Origin: Paraburkholderia bryophila
GTDB lineage: Bacteria > Pseudomonadota > Gammaproteobacteria > Burkholderiales > Burkholderiaceae
Length of the DNA stretch: 64,000 bases
Assembly: GCF_003269035.1 (NCBI RefSeq)
Contig: NZ_QLTK01000014.1
Span: 62,001-126,000, forward strand
Direction of reading: 5' to 3'
Made by a program: the position numbers and the translations under genes. The notes under the pieces were generated by a model. It was not told the origin of the DNA. It did not search any database and worked only from the letters and a program-made list of their open reading frames with translations. Position 1 is the stretch's first letter. Every line of letters starts with the position of its first letter. Below are positions 32,882 to 41,713 of the stretch, piece after piece.

Positions 32882-33600
32882 CCGCGCCGCACCGTGGGGG
32901 TGAACATGTAGCCGCCGCCGCGTACCGTGCGGATGACGGGCGGTTCCTTCTCGTCGAGATCGAGTTTGCGGCGCAGGCGCGCGACCTGCACGTCGATACT
33001 GCGGTCGTACACCTCGTGCGCCGCGCCGTGCGCGAGATCGAGCAACTGTTCGCGCGACAGCACGCGCTGCGGGTGCTCCGCGAACGCCAGCAGCAGGTCG
33101 AATTCAGTGCTGGACAGGATCATCAGCGTGTTGTCGGCGGAGCGCAGTTCGCGCCGGGCGATATCGAGCCGCCAGCCGGCGAACGACAGCATCGGCCGCG
33201 TGCCGGTGCTCGTCACCGCAACATCGGACTGGGTCGTGCGGCGCAAAACGGCCTTCACGCGGGCGAGCAATTCGCGCGCGTCGAACGGTTTCACCAGGTA
33301 ATCGTCCGCGCCGATCTCGAGGCCGACCACGCGATCCACATGATCGGCCACCGCGGTGAGCATGATCACCGGCACTTTCGAGGTAGCCCGCAAACGCCGG
33401 CACAGGCTGAAGCCATCTTCGTCGGGCAGCATGACGTCGAGAATCACCAGGTCGATGGGCCGGCTGTTGAGCATGTCGAAGAGCGTCACGCCGTCGGTCG
33501 CGATACTGACCTCGTGGCCATGCCGGCGAAAAAAACCCGTCAATAAGGACCGGATGTCCTCTTCGTCGTCGACCACCAGTACGTGCGGCATATAAGTCAT
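32878..33600 (-). CDS. OmpR-family response regulator
   Basis: A 240-residue two-domain regulator: receiver (about 1-122) with acidic pair Asp11-Asp12, phospho-acceptor Asp55 in VILDVMLPD and Lys in LVKPFDA; then a winged-helix DNA-binding domain (about 140-235, ending VRGGGYMFTP). It pairs with the histidine kinase that overlaps its 3' end. The start is ATG at 33600 or 33591; GGGA lies nine bases before the latter. It is divergent from mipA and probably controls it through repeats in the 150-bp spacer. Confidence 0.92.
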   Translation of the reverse strand: MTYMPHVLVVDDEEDIRSLLTGFFRRHGHEVSIATDGVTLFDMLNSRPIDLVILDVMLPDEDGFSLCRRLRATSKVPVIMLTAVADHVDRVVGLEIGADDYLVKPFDARELLARVKAVLRRTTQSDVAVTSTGTRPMLSFAGWRLDIARRELRSADNTLMILSSTEFDLLLAFAEHPQRVLSREQLLDLAHGAAHEVYDRSIDVQVARLRRKLDLDEKEPPVIRTVRGGGYMFTPTVRRG

Positions 33601-33634
33601 TCCCAAATGCTAAACCTGAACGGCCCACAATCTA

Positions 33635-33670
33635 TGTCAGCCGTGCCCCGGCAATATTTCAGGGCTGACA
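33635..33670. promoter_or_regulatory. Candidate response-regulator site between the two-component system and mipA
   Basis: Perfect 8-bp inverted repeat TGTCAGCC (33635-33642) and GGCTGACA (33663-33670), spaced by 20 bp, flanked by ACAAT (33627-33631) and ATTGT (33672-33676) in mirrored position. CTGACA at 33665-33670 could also be the -35 for mipA with CATATC 17 bp on. Confidence 0.5.
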
Positions 33671-33754
33671 CATTGTATCGGGCTCGACATATCGCGCACA
33701 TCATGGCGTCGAATCGCCTGAGTACTCTCGCCGCTTCTGATCGGAGGTTACTGA

Positions 33755-34603
33755 ATGGCGAGTTCGTCGAAATCCCCACGTCGTGTTACCGATGTGCCGA
33801 AGAAGGCCCGTTGCCGCGATTACCCGGTGCTGCTGGCCGCCACGCTGCTGATGAGTTCCCGCCTCGCGTGGGCGGGCGGCGTGGACAGCGAGGCCGATTC
33901 CGGCTTCACCGTATTGAGCAACGCGACCAACGTGACGCATTGGGGCCTGGGCGCCGGCGTGGGCGTGGACGCGTCGCCCTACCGCGGCGATAAAGCGCGC
34001 GTGACGCCGATTCCGCTGTTCTACATCGACAATAAGTGGATTAACGCGTACGCCACGCGGCTCGATCTCAAGGTCGGACAATGGAGCGGCGTAACGGTTG
34101 CATTGCGGGCCCGCGTGGGGATTCTCGAAGGCTATCGGGCCTCGGATGCGCCGATCCTGAACGGCCTGCCGAATCGCGACGATCTGACCTTCTGGTACGG
34201 CCCGGTGGTGGGCTGGCATACGGCCTTCGGCACGCTGACCGGCAGCTATCTGCTGGGCGGCAACAAGGGTCAGCAAGCCAGCCTCGAATTCAAAAAAGCC
34301 TTCGAAATGGGGCGCTGGAGCATCGAACCGCATGCGGATGCGACCTGGCTCGCCGGTAAATACGTCGACTACTACTATGGCGTGACCTCGTCGGAAGCAC
34401 GCGCCGGGCGGCCTGCGTATGACGGCAGTGCGACGGTGAACGCGACCCTCGGTACGCGCGTTGCGTATCAGCTCGCGCCGCGTCAGTCGGTGAGCCTCGA
34501 TCTGCAGGTCACGCACCTCGGCAGCGGTATCGCCGATAGCCCGCTGGTCGGCCGGCGCTTCATTCCCGCCGCGCGCCTCGGGTATCTGTATCAGTTCCAG
34601 TAA
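33755..34603 (+). CDS. MipA/OmpV family outer membrane protein
   Basis: A 282-residue predicted outer-membrane barrel. A signal peptide spans about residues 22-40 (DYPVLLAATLLMSSRLAWAGG) after a basic leader, and WGLGAGVGVDASPYRGDKARVTPIPLFYIDN is the first MipA strand pair; the C-terminus ends in Phe-Gln (GYLYQFQ) after aromatic strands. MipA relatives act as scaffold for murein synthase and hydrolase or as OmpV-type osmoregulated porin-like proteins. A GGAGG ribosome site stands before the ATG at 33755. Divergence from the OmpR-type system is conserved in many such loci and predicts envelope-stress control. Confidence 0.88.
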   Translation: MASSSKSPRRVTDVPKKARCRDYPVLLAATLLMSSRLAWAGGVDSEADSGFTVLSNATNVTHWGLGAGVGVDASPYRGDKARVTPIPLFYIDNKWINAYATRLDLKVGQWSGVTVALRARVGILEGYRASDAPILNGLPNRDDLTFWYGPVVGWHTAFGTLTGSYLLGGNKGQQASLEFKKAFEMGRWSIEPHADATWLAGKYVDYYYGVTSSEARAGRPAYDGSATVNATLGTRVAYQLAPRQSVSLDLQVTHLGSGIADSPLVGRRFIPAARLGYLYQFQ

Positions 34604-34764
34604 CGTAAATAAATGCCTGGGTAGGCTTGGGCCTGCGCGGCGTCGCGCGGCTCGGTCTTACCCCAGAACGGAGAAGAACATGCTGTTTGCTACGCGTCAC
34701 ACCCGCGTCGCCCGGCGCCGTGCGTCCTGCGAGGCCACGGAAAGCGACTGCCGTCAGGAACACG

Positions 34765-35040
34765 ATGCCGGCCGCGGCCGGCCGCGGCCGGGCGCGCCGG
34801 CAGCGGCCCGTGGGTACGCTATCCGGGTCGAGCAATCTCGACGGATGGAAAACCCAGGGTCGTCCTCACTCGCATGAAGGCGGCGCGGCGTTGGGTCACG
34901 AGCCGGTCGACGTCGCGAGCGTGCTGGACGCGGTTCAGCAGATCGTCGAACTGCGTGCGCGGTTGCGGGAAAAACAGTTGGAAATCGACGTGCTGGCCGA
35001 AGCACTGGCCTACGCGCGCGGGTTTAGTCCCGACAATTGA
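34765..35040 (+). CDS. Small hypothetical protein with C-terminal coiled coil
   Basis: A 91-residue frame that I cannot assign to a family. Residues about 46-85 (EPVDVASVLDAVQQIVELRARLREKQLE and on) form a clear heptad-bearing helix; the N-terminal 45 residues are low-complexity and basic. AGGA lies six bases before the ATG at 34765. A second overlapping frame at 34680-34877 has an even better ribosome site (GGAGAAGAAC) but no coherent protein character; a frameshift joining the two cannot be excluded. The 553 bp between mipA and the DsbA-like gene hold nothing else apart from the GC palindrome at 34768-34791. Confidence 0.45.
   Translation: MPAAAGRGRARRQRPVGTLSGSSNLDGWKTQGRPHSHEGGAALGHEPVDVASVLDAVQQIVELRARLREKQLEIDVLAEALAYARGFSPDN
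34768..34791. repeat. 24-bp pure G/C palindromic tandem
   Basis: Two exact copies of GCCGCGGCCG (34771-34790) within a 24-bp all-GC palindromic stretch. It lies at the 5' end of the small coiled-coil frame and can form a very stable hairpin in DNA or RNA. Confidence 0.7.
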
Positions 35041-35156
35041 GGTGCCGGCGCGGCGTCCTTGCAAAAAACATGCGCACGATAAGCGGCTTTTAGATCGATT
35101 CAGGAAATTTACAATGGCGGTATCGTTTCAGAACCCGTTCCTGGAGAATCCATTTG

Positions 35157-35876
35157 ATGGCGACGCTTCACTACATCTACGATCCGCTGTGCGGCTGGTG
35201 CTATGGCGCCGCGCCGCTCGTCGAGGCGGCGCGCGCCGTGCCGGGTCTCGCGCTCGCGTTTCACGGCGGCGGCATGCTCGCGGGCTCGCAGCGCCGTCGC
35301 GTGACGCCGCAATGGCGCGACTACGTGATGCCGCACGACCGGCGGATTGCCGAGCTGACCGGCCAGCCGTTCGGCGCGGCTTACTTCGACGGCCTGTTGC
35401 GCGACGAGCACGCCATGATGGATTCGGAGCCGCCGATTACGGCGGCGTTGGCGGCGCAAGCGGTAGCGGCGCGTGGGCTCGACATGATTCACCGCCAGCA
35501 GCGCGCGCATTACGAGGAAGGCAAGCGCATCAGCGACCCCGCCGTGCTGCACGAACTCGCCGTCGAGATCGGCTTGCCGGCGGATGAGTTTCGCGCGGCG
35601 TTCGCGCAGCACAGCGGGGCGACGACGCAACAGCATATCGACGCTAGCCGTCGTCTGCTGGACGAGGTGGGCGGCCACGGCTTTCCGACGTTCGCGCTGG
35701 AAGACGCGCAGGGTCGCGTCGGTGTCGTCGACATTCGCGCGTATCTCGGCCGGCCGGTCGAATGGGCGCACGAGCTTGCGCGCCTGACCGGCGTGTCCAG
35801 CGGGGCGTCGGCGTTCGCTACGGCATCGTCGGCGTCGAGGAGTGGGCCGAGTTGCGATATCAGCGGTTGCGCGTGA
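35157..35876 (+). CDS. DsbA-family thioredoxin-like oxidoreductase
   Basis: A 239-residue cytoplasmic DsbA-superfamily protein: IYDPLCGWCYGAAP puts the redox site C12-G-W-C15 at the end of the first strand, an all-helical insert follows, and the cis-Pro loop is HGFPTFAL (about 178-185). The CGWC form is found in protein-disulfide isomerase-like FrnE relatives and in 2-hydroxychromene-2-carboxylate isomerase-type proteins. There is no signal peptide. ATG at 35157 with GGAG upstream is preferred to the adjacent TTG. The final 40 residues (SSGASAFATASSAS and on) look disordered. Confidence 0.85.
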   Translation: MATLHYIYDPLCGWCYGAAPLVEAARAVPGLALAFHGGGMLAGSQRRRVTPQWRDYVMPHDRRIAELTGQPFGAAYFDGLLRDEHAMMDSEPPITAALAAQAVAARGLDMIHRQQRAHYEEGKRISDPAVLHELAVEIGLPADEFRAAFAQHSGATTQQHIDASRRLLDEVGGHGFPTFALEDAQGRVGVVDIRAYLGRPVEWAHELARLTGVSSGASAFATASSASRSGPSCDISGCA

Positions 35877-35945
35877 GCGAAACCTGATCGCAACGCGAGC
35901 GGAATCGACAGGGTTCAGCAGCGAACAGCGCGCCGCGACGCCCGG

Positions 35946-36317
35946 TCAATCCGCTTGCGAAAGCTGAAACACGTTGCCTTCGGGATCTTCGCCGTCGCAC
36001 ATCAGGTGGGGGAACCCGTCGTAGCGTTTCAGGCCGCGCATCGGCACGCCGGCGCGCGTGAGCGTGTCGTGCAGCTCGATCAGTCCGGACGCGACCGAGA
36101 AGACCAGCTTCGCATTCGAATGATTGGGCCTGGCGGACAGCGCGCGATACGGTTCACCGACCCGATGCAGCGCGATCTCGACCGCACCCGCTTGCAGCAC
36201 GACCCATTCGTGTTCGATTTCCTCGCTGACGGGCAGCGCGAAATGGGTTTGATAGAAGGACTTCAGCAGCGCGACGTCGTGGACATAAAGAATCAATCTC
36301 GACAGGTGCAACGGCAT
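35946..36317 (-). CDS. VOC (glyoxalase/bleomycin resistance) family protein
   Basis: A 123-residue single-module VOC protein: LSRLILYVHDVALLKSFYQTHF at the N-terminus and DPEGNVFQLSQ at the C-terminus are the usual boundaries of a glyoxalase-like fold; metal candidates are His13 and the terminal Glu/Gln region. Function cannot be assigned (isomerase, dioxygenase or drug-binding protein are all possible). The ATG at 36317 has GGAGAG upstream; a longer frame reaching 36533 is not used because its extra part lacks protein character. Confidence 0.8.
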   Translation of the reverse strand: MPLHLSRLILYVHDVALLKSFYQTHFALPVSEEIEHEWVVLQAGAVEIALHRVGEPYRALSARPNHSNAKLVFSVASGLIELHDTLTRAGVPMRGLKRYDGFPHLMCDGEDPEGNVFQLSQAD

Positions 36318-36539
36318 GGATCTCTCCGCGGGGCGTGGCGCTTCTAACGTCGATAGCAGCGCTGGGTGAATGGAATCAGCTAGCGATTCGTGACCGGAAA
36401 GCCACCGGCGAAGTTTAAATGCCCGGTGGCGATGAGGGCGAGATCCGGTTCGCCCGGCGGTTGCGAAAGCGATCGATGCCGCGACCTCGCAAAAATAGCG
36501 GCGCATGCAAGGCCATTGCGTTTCACCCGCCAATCATGA

Positions 36540-37526
36540 TCACGCTGCCCAACGCGCGCCGTGTGCATGGGCCTTGATATGAGCGACAGCGGGCACGTTC
36601 GGCGGCATCCTGAGGGGCGACAGCGAACCTGCTTCGTCGTCGCCGAAACTTGCGACCAGACAATCGATCAGCTTGCGCACCCGCAACGGCAGATTGCGCC
36701 GCGTTCGATAAACCAGCAGCGTATCGAGCGACGGCGCGCGCCAGTCGTTCAGCACCCGTACGAGTTCGCCGCGCGACTCCGACAGGCGGGCGATCGATTC
36801 CGGCAAGACCGCCATGCCGAGGCCATCCAGCGTCGCGGAAATCAGCGCGCTCGGGCAATTGGTGCGAAACGCGCTGCGGGCGCGCAATGCCGAGCGCTCG
36901 CCGGTCACGGCGTGAGTCAGTGCTAGCGTGGCATCGTGCGACCCGGCGATCACCGTCATGCAATGCTCGGGTCGCACGTCGTCCGGATGTCGGGGCATGC
37001 CGGCGCCGCTCAGGAACGCCGGGCTCGCATACATCCCGAAGCGCGTCGCGGCAAGCTGCCGCGCGACACAGGAAGCCGGCGCGGCGCGCCCGACCACGAT
37101 GGAGAGATCCGCCAGGTCGCCCAGCGTCTCGCCCTGATGGTCGACCAGCCGCGTATCGACACGGACCTTCGGATGCTCACGCGTGAAATTGGCCAGAATC
37201 GGCGCGAGGCGGCTCATGCCGAACAGCGCCGGGACTTCGAGACGCAGATCGCCCGACACGTCGAGCGCGATATCGTTGCTCACGCGAGCCAGATCTTCAT
37301 AACAGTCGAGCACGCCGGCGGCATGTTCGAGCACGGTATGTCCCACCGGCGTCAGCGTGACCTTGCGCGTGGTCCGGTTGAACAGCTGCACACCGAGCAG
37401 CGTTTCGAGATCCTGCACCGCGCGACTGACGGACGGCACGCCCACGTGAGCGGCATCGGCCGCCTTGGTGAAACTGCCGTGATCCGCGACGGCCTTGAAT
37501 ATCTCCAGTGCTTTCAGACGTTCCAT
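36540..37526 (-). CDS. LysR family transcriptional regulator
   Basis: A 328-residue LTTR with N-terminal HTH (about residues 1-60: LEIFKAVADHGSFTKAADAAHVGVPSVSRAVQDLE, then GVQLFNRTTRKVTLTPVG) and a substrate-binding effector domain (about 90-295). It is longer than most by a 20-residue tail. ATG at 37526 has GGAG seven bases before it. No divergent partner gene is close (the next start, at 37787 on the other strand, is a regulator), so the target is unclear. The domain set matches the PA0477-like/PecT subgroup acting on small oxidoreductase genes, but that is inference. Confidence 0.88.
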   Translation of the reverse strand: MERLKALEIFKAVADHGSFTKAADAAHVGVPSVSRAVQDLETLLGVQLFNRTTRKVTLTPVGHTVLEHAAGVLDCYEDLARVSNDIALDVSGDLRLEVPALFGMSRLAPILANFTREHPKVRVDTRLVDHQGETLGDLADLSIVVGRAAPASCVARQLAATRFGMYASPAFLSGAGMPRHPDDVRPEHCMTVIAGSHDATLALTHAVTGERSALRARSAFRTNCPSALISATLDGLGMAVLPESIARLSESRGELVRVLNDWRAPSLDTLLVYRTRRNLPLRVRKLIDCLVASFGDDEAGSLSPLRMPPNVPAVAHIKAHAHGARWAA

Positions 37527-37786
37527 GATTTTCTCCGCGTCGATGGACAGGTTGCATGGACTGAATGATCGACGCACGGGCGCTGCAAATCGAGTTACGT
37601 GCTGTTAAACGTTGCTATGCGCCGCTATGCAACGCTCGGGCGCGGGTGAGTGCGTCGAATTAACATCGATTAAGTTGGCGTTGAAACCGTAGTACGCGAT
37701 CATTCGGTATTTTTGGCGTGGTGTGCCGTTTGCGTTCCGACAGCACCGTGCTGCCGTGAATCCCGCTACACAATCAAGGTGGTTTG

Positions 37787-40333
37787 ATGATCTCCCCGTA
37801 CAGCATCGCGTTCGGTCCGTTCACACTGCATTTCCCGCAGCGCGCGCTGACAAAAAATGGCGAGCCGGTGCGCCTCGGCAGCCGCGCGCTCGATATCCTC
37901 GTGGTGCTGGTCGAAAGCGCCGGCACGCTGATGCCGACGCGCGACCTGTGCGCCCGCGTGTGGGCGGACAACGTGGTGGACGAGGGCGCTTTGCGCGTGC
38001 ATCTGTCCGCGCTTCGCAAGGCGTTGGGCGACGGCGTCGACGGAATTCGCTATATCGTCAATGAAACGGGCCGCGGCTATCGGTTCGCGGTGCCGGTCAG
38101 CAAGTCGTCGGCCGGCCCGCTTGCGGCCCCGGCGCCGGGCGGGGCCCGTACGTTGCCGGTGAAGCTGGCGCGGGTGATCGGTCGCGACGAGGTGATCGCG
38201 GGGCTGACCGATCAACTGCCCAAACGCCGTTTGCTGACCATCACCGGACCCGGCGGCATGGGTAAGACCACGGTCGCGCTGGCCATCGCGCACCGGTTTG
38301 CCGAACAGACCGGCACGCGCGCGCTGTTCGTCAACTTCGCGCCGGTCTCGGACGCCTCGAACGCGGCGAGTACGGTGGCGTCGGCGGTCGGCGTCGCGGT
38401 GTCCACCGGCGACCCGGTGCCGGACCTGATCAGAACGCTGGCCGACGCGCCCGTGCTGCTGGTGCTGGACAACTGCGAGCATCTGATCGACGCGGTCGCC
38501 GAACTTGCCGAGCAGTTGTTGCAGGCCGCGCCCGGCGTGCATTTGCTGGTGACGAGCCGGGAGCCGCTGCGGTCGGAAGGCGAGTCGGTGCATCGGCTCG
38601 CGGCGCTGCCGTCGCCCGACTCGGGTACCGCGCTCAGTACGAATCAGGCGAGCGAGTATCCCGCCATTGCGTTGTTCGTGGACCGCGCCAACGCCGCCAA
38701 CGATACGTTCGCACTGACCGAAGCCAACGCGACGGCGGTCGGCGATATCTGCCGCCGGCTGGACGGCATTCCACTCGCGATCGAATTCGCGGCGGCGCGC
38801 GTCGGCCTGATGGACGTGCATGCCATTGCCGCGCGGCTGGACGACCGTTTCGCGCTGCTGACGCAAGGCCGCCGCACCGCGTTGCCGCGCCAGCAGACGC
38901 TGCGCGCGACGCTCGACTGGAGCTATGAACTGCTGCAGCCGCAAGAGCAGCAGGTGCTGCGGCGTTTGTCGGTGATGCGCGCGTCGTTCGACATGAGCGA
39001 AGCGGCGGCGGTCGCCCGTTGCGAGGCGCTCGACGAACTCGCGGTGTTCGACGCCACCACCGGTCTGATTGCCAAGTCGCTGATCTCGTGCGACGTGGGC
39101 GATTCGCCTTTGCCGTACCGGCTGCTCGACACGACCCGTCACTATGCGCACCTGCGCCTCGTGGAAGCCGGCGAGACCGATGCAGTGCGGCGGCGTCACG
39201 CCCAGCATTGCTGTCAGGTGTTTGCCGATCCGGCTGCGGCATGGGAAGGTAAAGCGCCGCGCGAATGGCTCGCGATCCATAGCCGGCGGATCGACGACAT
39301 TCGCGCGGCGTTCGAATGGGCGTCGCGCGAAGGCGGCGAGCGCCACATCGCGATCACGCTGGTTATCGTCACCGCACCGTTGTGGTTCCACCTGTCGTTG
39401 CCGCACGAGTTTCTCGGGCTGGCCGAACACGCGATCGCCGCGGTGGAAGGCAGCGATCTGGCCGGCACGCCCGAGCACGTCGAGTTGCTTGCCGCCTACG
39501 GCCACGCGCTGTGGCACACGCGCGGACCGACGCCGGCCATGGCGCAGGCGTTCGAACACGCCTATGAAGCGGCTTGCCGTCTCGCTGATCTGGGCATGGA
39601 GATGCGCACGCTGTGGGGCATCTGGGCGCAACGCATTCTCGCGGGCAGCTACGCGGAGAGCTTGCCGCTGGCCGAGCATTTCAGCAGGCTCGCGGCCGGC
39701 ACGGGAGATCTGTCCGCCGTGCAGACCGCCGATCACATGAAGGCGCTCTCGCATCATTTCCTCGGCGATCAGCGCGAGGCGCGCTCGCTGATCGAAGACG
39801 TGATCGCGCGAGACGAAGATCCGATCCGCGCGAATCACGCGAATCATGCGCAGGTGGACGGCCGCATTGCGAGCATGTCGCTGCTGATGCGCATTCTCTG
39901 GCTGCAAGGCGACAGGGACCGCGCGCTGGCGCTCGCTCGCGAATGCGCCGCGCTGGCGCTGGAGGTGGATCACGATCTGTCGATCTGCTACGGCCTCTCG
40001 ATCGGCTCGATTCCGGTTGCGATCTGGGCCAACGACCTTGCGATGGCGCGCGAACTGACCGGCAGGTTGCGCGAGCGGACTCGCCAGCGCGGTTTGTCGT
40101 ACTGGGATAAATGGGCCGAAAGTTTCGCGGCGCTGGCCAATGCGCGACCCGTGGCGCCGCACGGCGCCACCCTCATGCAACTGGAGGTCTTCGCCAGCGC
40201 CGGGTCGCCGTCCTGCGTCAACGCACTGATTGCGGCGGGACGGCTGGATCAGCCTTCGTGGTGTCGCGACCTGCTGGCCGAGCGGCACGACGCCAGCAAC
40301 GCGGCGGCGGCCACGCCGCGCGAATTCTCCTGA
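37787..40333 (+). CDS. Winged-helix / NB-ARC ATPase / TPR-like regulator (848 residues)
   Basis: A large cytoplasmic STAND-type regulator. An OmpR-like winged helix at about residues 5-100 (LGSRALDILVVLVESAG, VHLSALRKALGDG, VNETGRGYRF) has no receiver. An NB-ARC-type ATPase follows with P-loop GPGGMGKT at 154-161, Walker B LLVLDNCEH near 225 and the sensor VTSREPLR, then a winged-helix ARC part (LPRQQTLRATLDWSYELL) and about 400 residues of helical repeats for ligand or protein binding. STAND regulators switch by nucleotide exchange after inducer binding. The ATG at 37787 has AGGTGG upstream. A related, shorter protein lies 1.4 kb downstream, with an esterase homologue between them. Confidence 0.88.
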   Translation: MISPYSIAFGPFTLHFPQRALTKNGEPVRLGSRALDILVVLVESAGTLMPTRDLCARVWADNVVDEGALRVHLSALRKALGDGVDGIRYIVNETGRGYRFAVPVSKSSAGPLAAPAPGGARTLPVKLARVIGRDEVIAGLTDQLPKRRLLTITGPGGMGKTTVALAIAHRFAEQTGTRALFVNFAPVSDASNAASTVASAVGVAVSTGDPVPDLIRTLADAPVLLVLDNCEHLIDAVAELAEQLLQAAPGVHLLVTSREPLRSEGESVHRLAALPSPDSGTALSTNQASEYPAIALFVDRANAANDTFALTEANATAVGDICRRLDGIPLAIEFAAARVGLMDVHAIAARLDDRFALLTQGRRTALPRQQTLRATLDWSYELLQPQEQQVLRRLSVMRASFDMSEAAAVARCEALDELAVFDATTGLIAKSLISCDVGDSPLPYRLLDTTRHYAHLRLVEAGETDAVRRRHAQHCCQVFADPAAAWEGKAPREWLAIHSRRIDDIRAAFEWASREGGERHIAITLVIVTAPLWFHLSLPHEFLGLAEHAIAAVEGSDLAGTPEHVELLAAYGHALWHTRGPTPAMAQAFEHAYEAACRLADLGMEMRTLWGIWAQRILAGSYAESLPLAEHFSRLAAGTGDLSAVQTADHMKALSHHFLGDQREARSLIEDVIARDEDPIRANHANHAQVDGRIASMSLLMRILWLQGDRDRALALARECAALALEVDHDLSICYGLSIGSIPVAIWANDLAMARELTGRLRERTRQRGLSYWDKWAESFAALANARPVAPHGATLMQLEVFASAGSPSCVNALIAAGRLDQPSWCRDLLAERHDASNAAAATPREFS

Positions 40334-40563
40334 AGCCGGGCGGGACCGGCGCGCTCGCGAAGTCCCCGCCATCCTTGCCAAGGCCCGCCAGGCGGGGCGC
40401 TAACGGTTCTTAGCAAAGCTTAACTGACGCCTTTGGCCGGGTCTCCCCGAGAATTGGCAGCAACGGAATGTTCGTGACACGAGCCTGACCACGCCGCTTG
40501 CCACGCAGCGCGGTGCCGGCGACGAACGTATCTCTCCTGCTGACTCCATCGGAACCTGGCCTC

Positions 40564-41619
40564 ATGAATCCACTCACCCGCCCTGGCGAACCGCGGCATT
40601 GCGCAGCGAACCTGGTGACCCCGTCCTCGGCACACCCGGTTCTCGACGCCGAGACCCAGCAGTTTCTCGACGTGATCGCCGAAGCCGGTCTGCATCCGGA
40701 TGACCTGCTTCTGAACGACCCGCCGACCATCGACGGGTCCGAGCAAACCGCGACGCCTGCTGACGGCCTCGCTGTCGTCACGGACGATCTGACGCTCGCC
40801 GTTGGTCCCACCGGCTCGGTTGCCGTTCGAATCGTTCGTCCGGCTGGCGTTTCGGTGCCCCTGCCGGTCGTGATGTACTTTCATGGCGGCGGCTGGCGCA
40901 TGGGCGACCGCATCACGCATGGCCGCCTGATCCGCAAGCTCGCGGTGCAAGCCGAAGTCGCGGTCGTGTTCGTCGACTACACGCTGACGCCGCACGCACG
41001 GTACCCGGTGCAGAACGAACAGGCCTACGCGGCGTTGACGTACGTCGTGGAGCACGCCGAGGCGCTCGGCGTCGAGCCGTCTGCGATCGCGGTGGCCGGC
41101 GACGGCGCGGGCGGCAACATGGCCGCCGCCGTCACGCTGCTGGCGAAGCAGCGGCATGGACCGCGTATCGCGCTTCAGGTGCTGTTGTGCCCGATTCTCT
41201 CGGCCGGTGCGCATTCCCGGTCCTACGCGCAATACGCCGACGGCCCCGGTTTGACGGCTAGCGCCGTGCAGGCGTCCATTCACGCGCAATTTCCCGCCGG
41301 ATGCGTGGCCGACAAACTGGCGATGCCGCTCAATGCCACCACGGACGACCTCGAAGGTCTGCCATCCGCGTTGATCGTCACCGCGGAAAACGACGTGGTG
41401 CGGGACGACGCCGAGGCTTACGCACGCAAGCTCATGCGTGCGGGCGTCGAGGTCAGCGCGACACGTTACCTTGGCACGATCCATGACTTTGTCGTATTCG
41501 ATGGGCTCGCGCATACCTTTCCCACGACAGCGGCGCTCGCTCAAGCTTGCGCTGCCTTGAAGGCCGCGCTGCGCAAATCGGGCCGTCCACGCAGCCAATG
41601 CGGCGCACGCAACGCGTAA
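40564..41619 (+). CDS. Alpha/beta hydrolase (HSL-like) lacking the catalytic Ser
   Basis: A 351-residue hormone-sensitive-lipase-type fold. The oxyanion motif HGGGW (107-111) and the Asp277 and His307 that complete the triad are present, but the nucleophile elbow reads GDGAGG at 179-184: Gly181 (codon GGC) replaces the invariant Ser of GDSAGG. The protein therefore should not work as a serine esterase. It may be a binding protein, as gibberellin receptor GID1 and other HSL-derived receptors are, or a recently inactivated enzyme. It sits between two winged-helix/NB-ARC regulators and could supply their ligand sensing. The ATG at 40564 has no strong ribosome site; the first 60 residues are less conserved in appearance. 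Confidence 0.85.
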   Translation: MNPLTRPGEPRHCAANLVTPSSAHPVLDAETQQFLDVIAEAGLHPDDLLLNDPPTIDGSEQTATPADGLAVVTDDLTLAVGPTGSVAVRIVRPAGVSVPLPVVMYFHGGGWRMGDRITHGRLIRKLAVQAEVAVVFVDYTLTPHARYPVQNEQAYAALTYVVEHAEALGVEPSAIAVAGDGAGGNMAAAVTLLAKQRHGPRIALQVLLCPILSAGAHSRSYAQYADGPGLTASAVQASIHAQFPAGCVADKLAMPLNATTDDLEGLPSALIVTAENDVVRDDAEAYARKLMRAGVEVSATRYLGTIHDFVVFDGLAHTFPTTAALAQACAALKAALRKSGRPRSQCGARNA

Positions 41620-41713
41620 TCCGACCGGACCGCGTACGTCAGGCGTTGCCATTGCGCGGGCCGTTCGATTCGCTAGTCGCCACGCGCTTCACTCTGCTTA
41701 CTGGGGATACAAC

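Noticed and set aside
34680-34877. 65-codon frame with a good ribosome site
   Set aside because: Composition is Arg/Ala/Gly shadow-like; kept only as an alternative start for the small coiled-coil frame.
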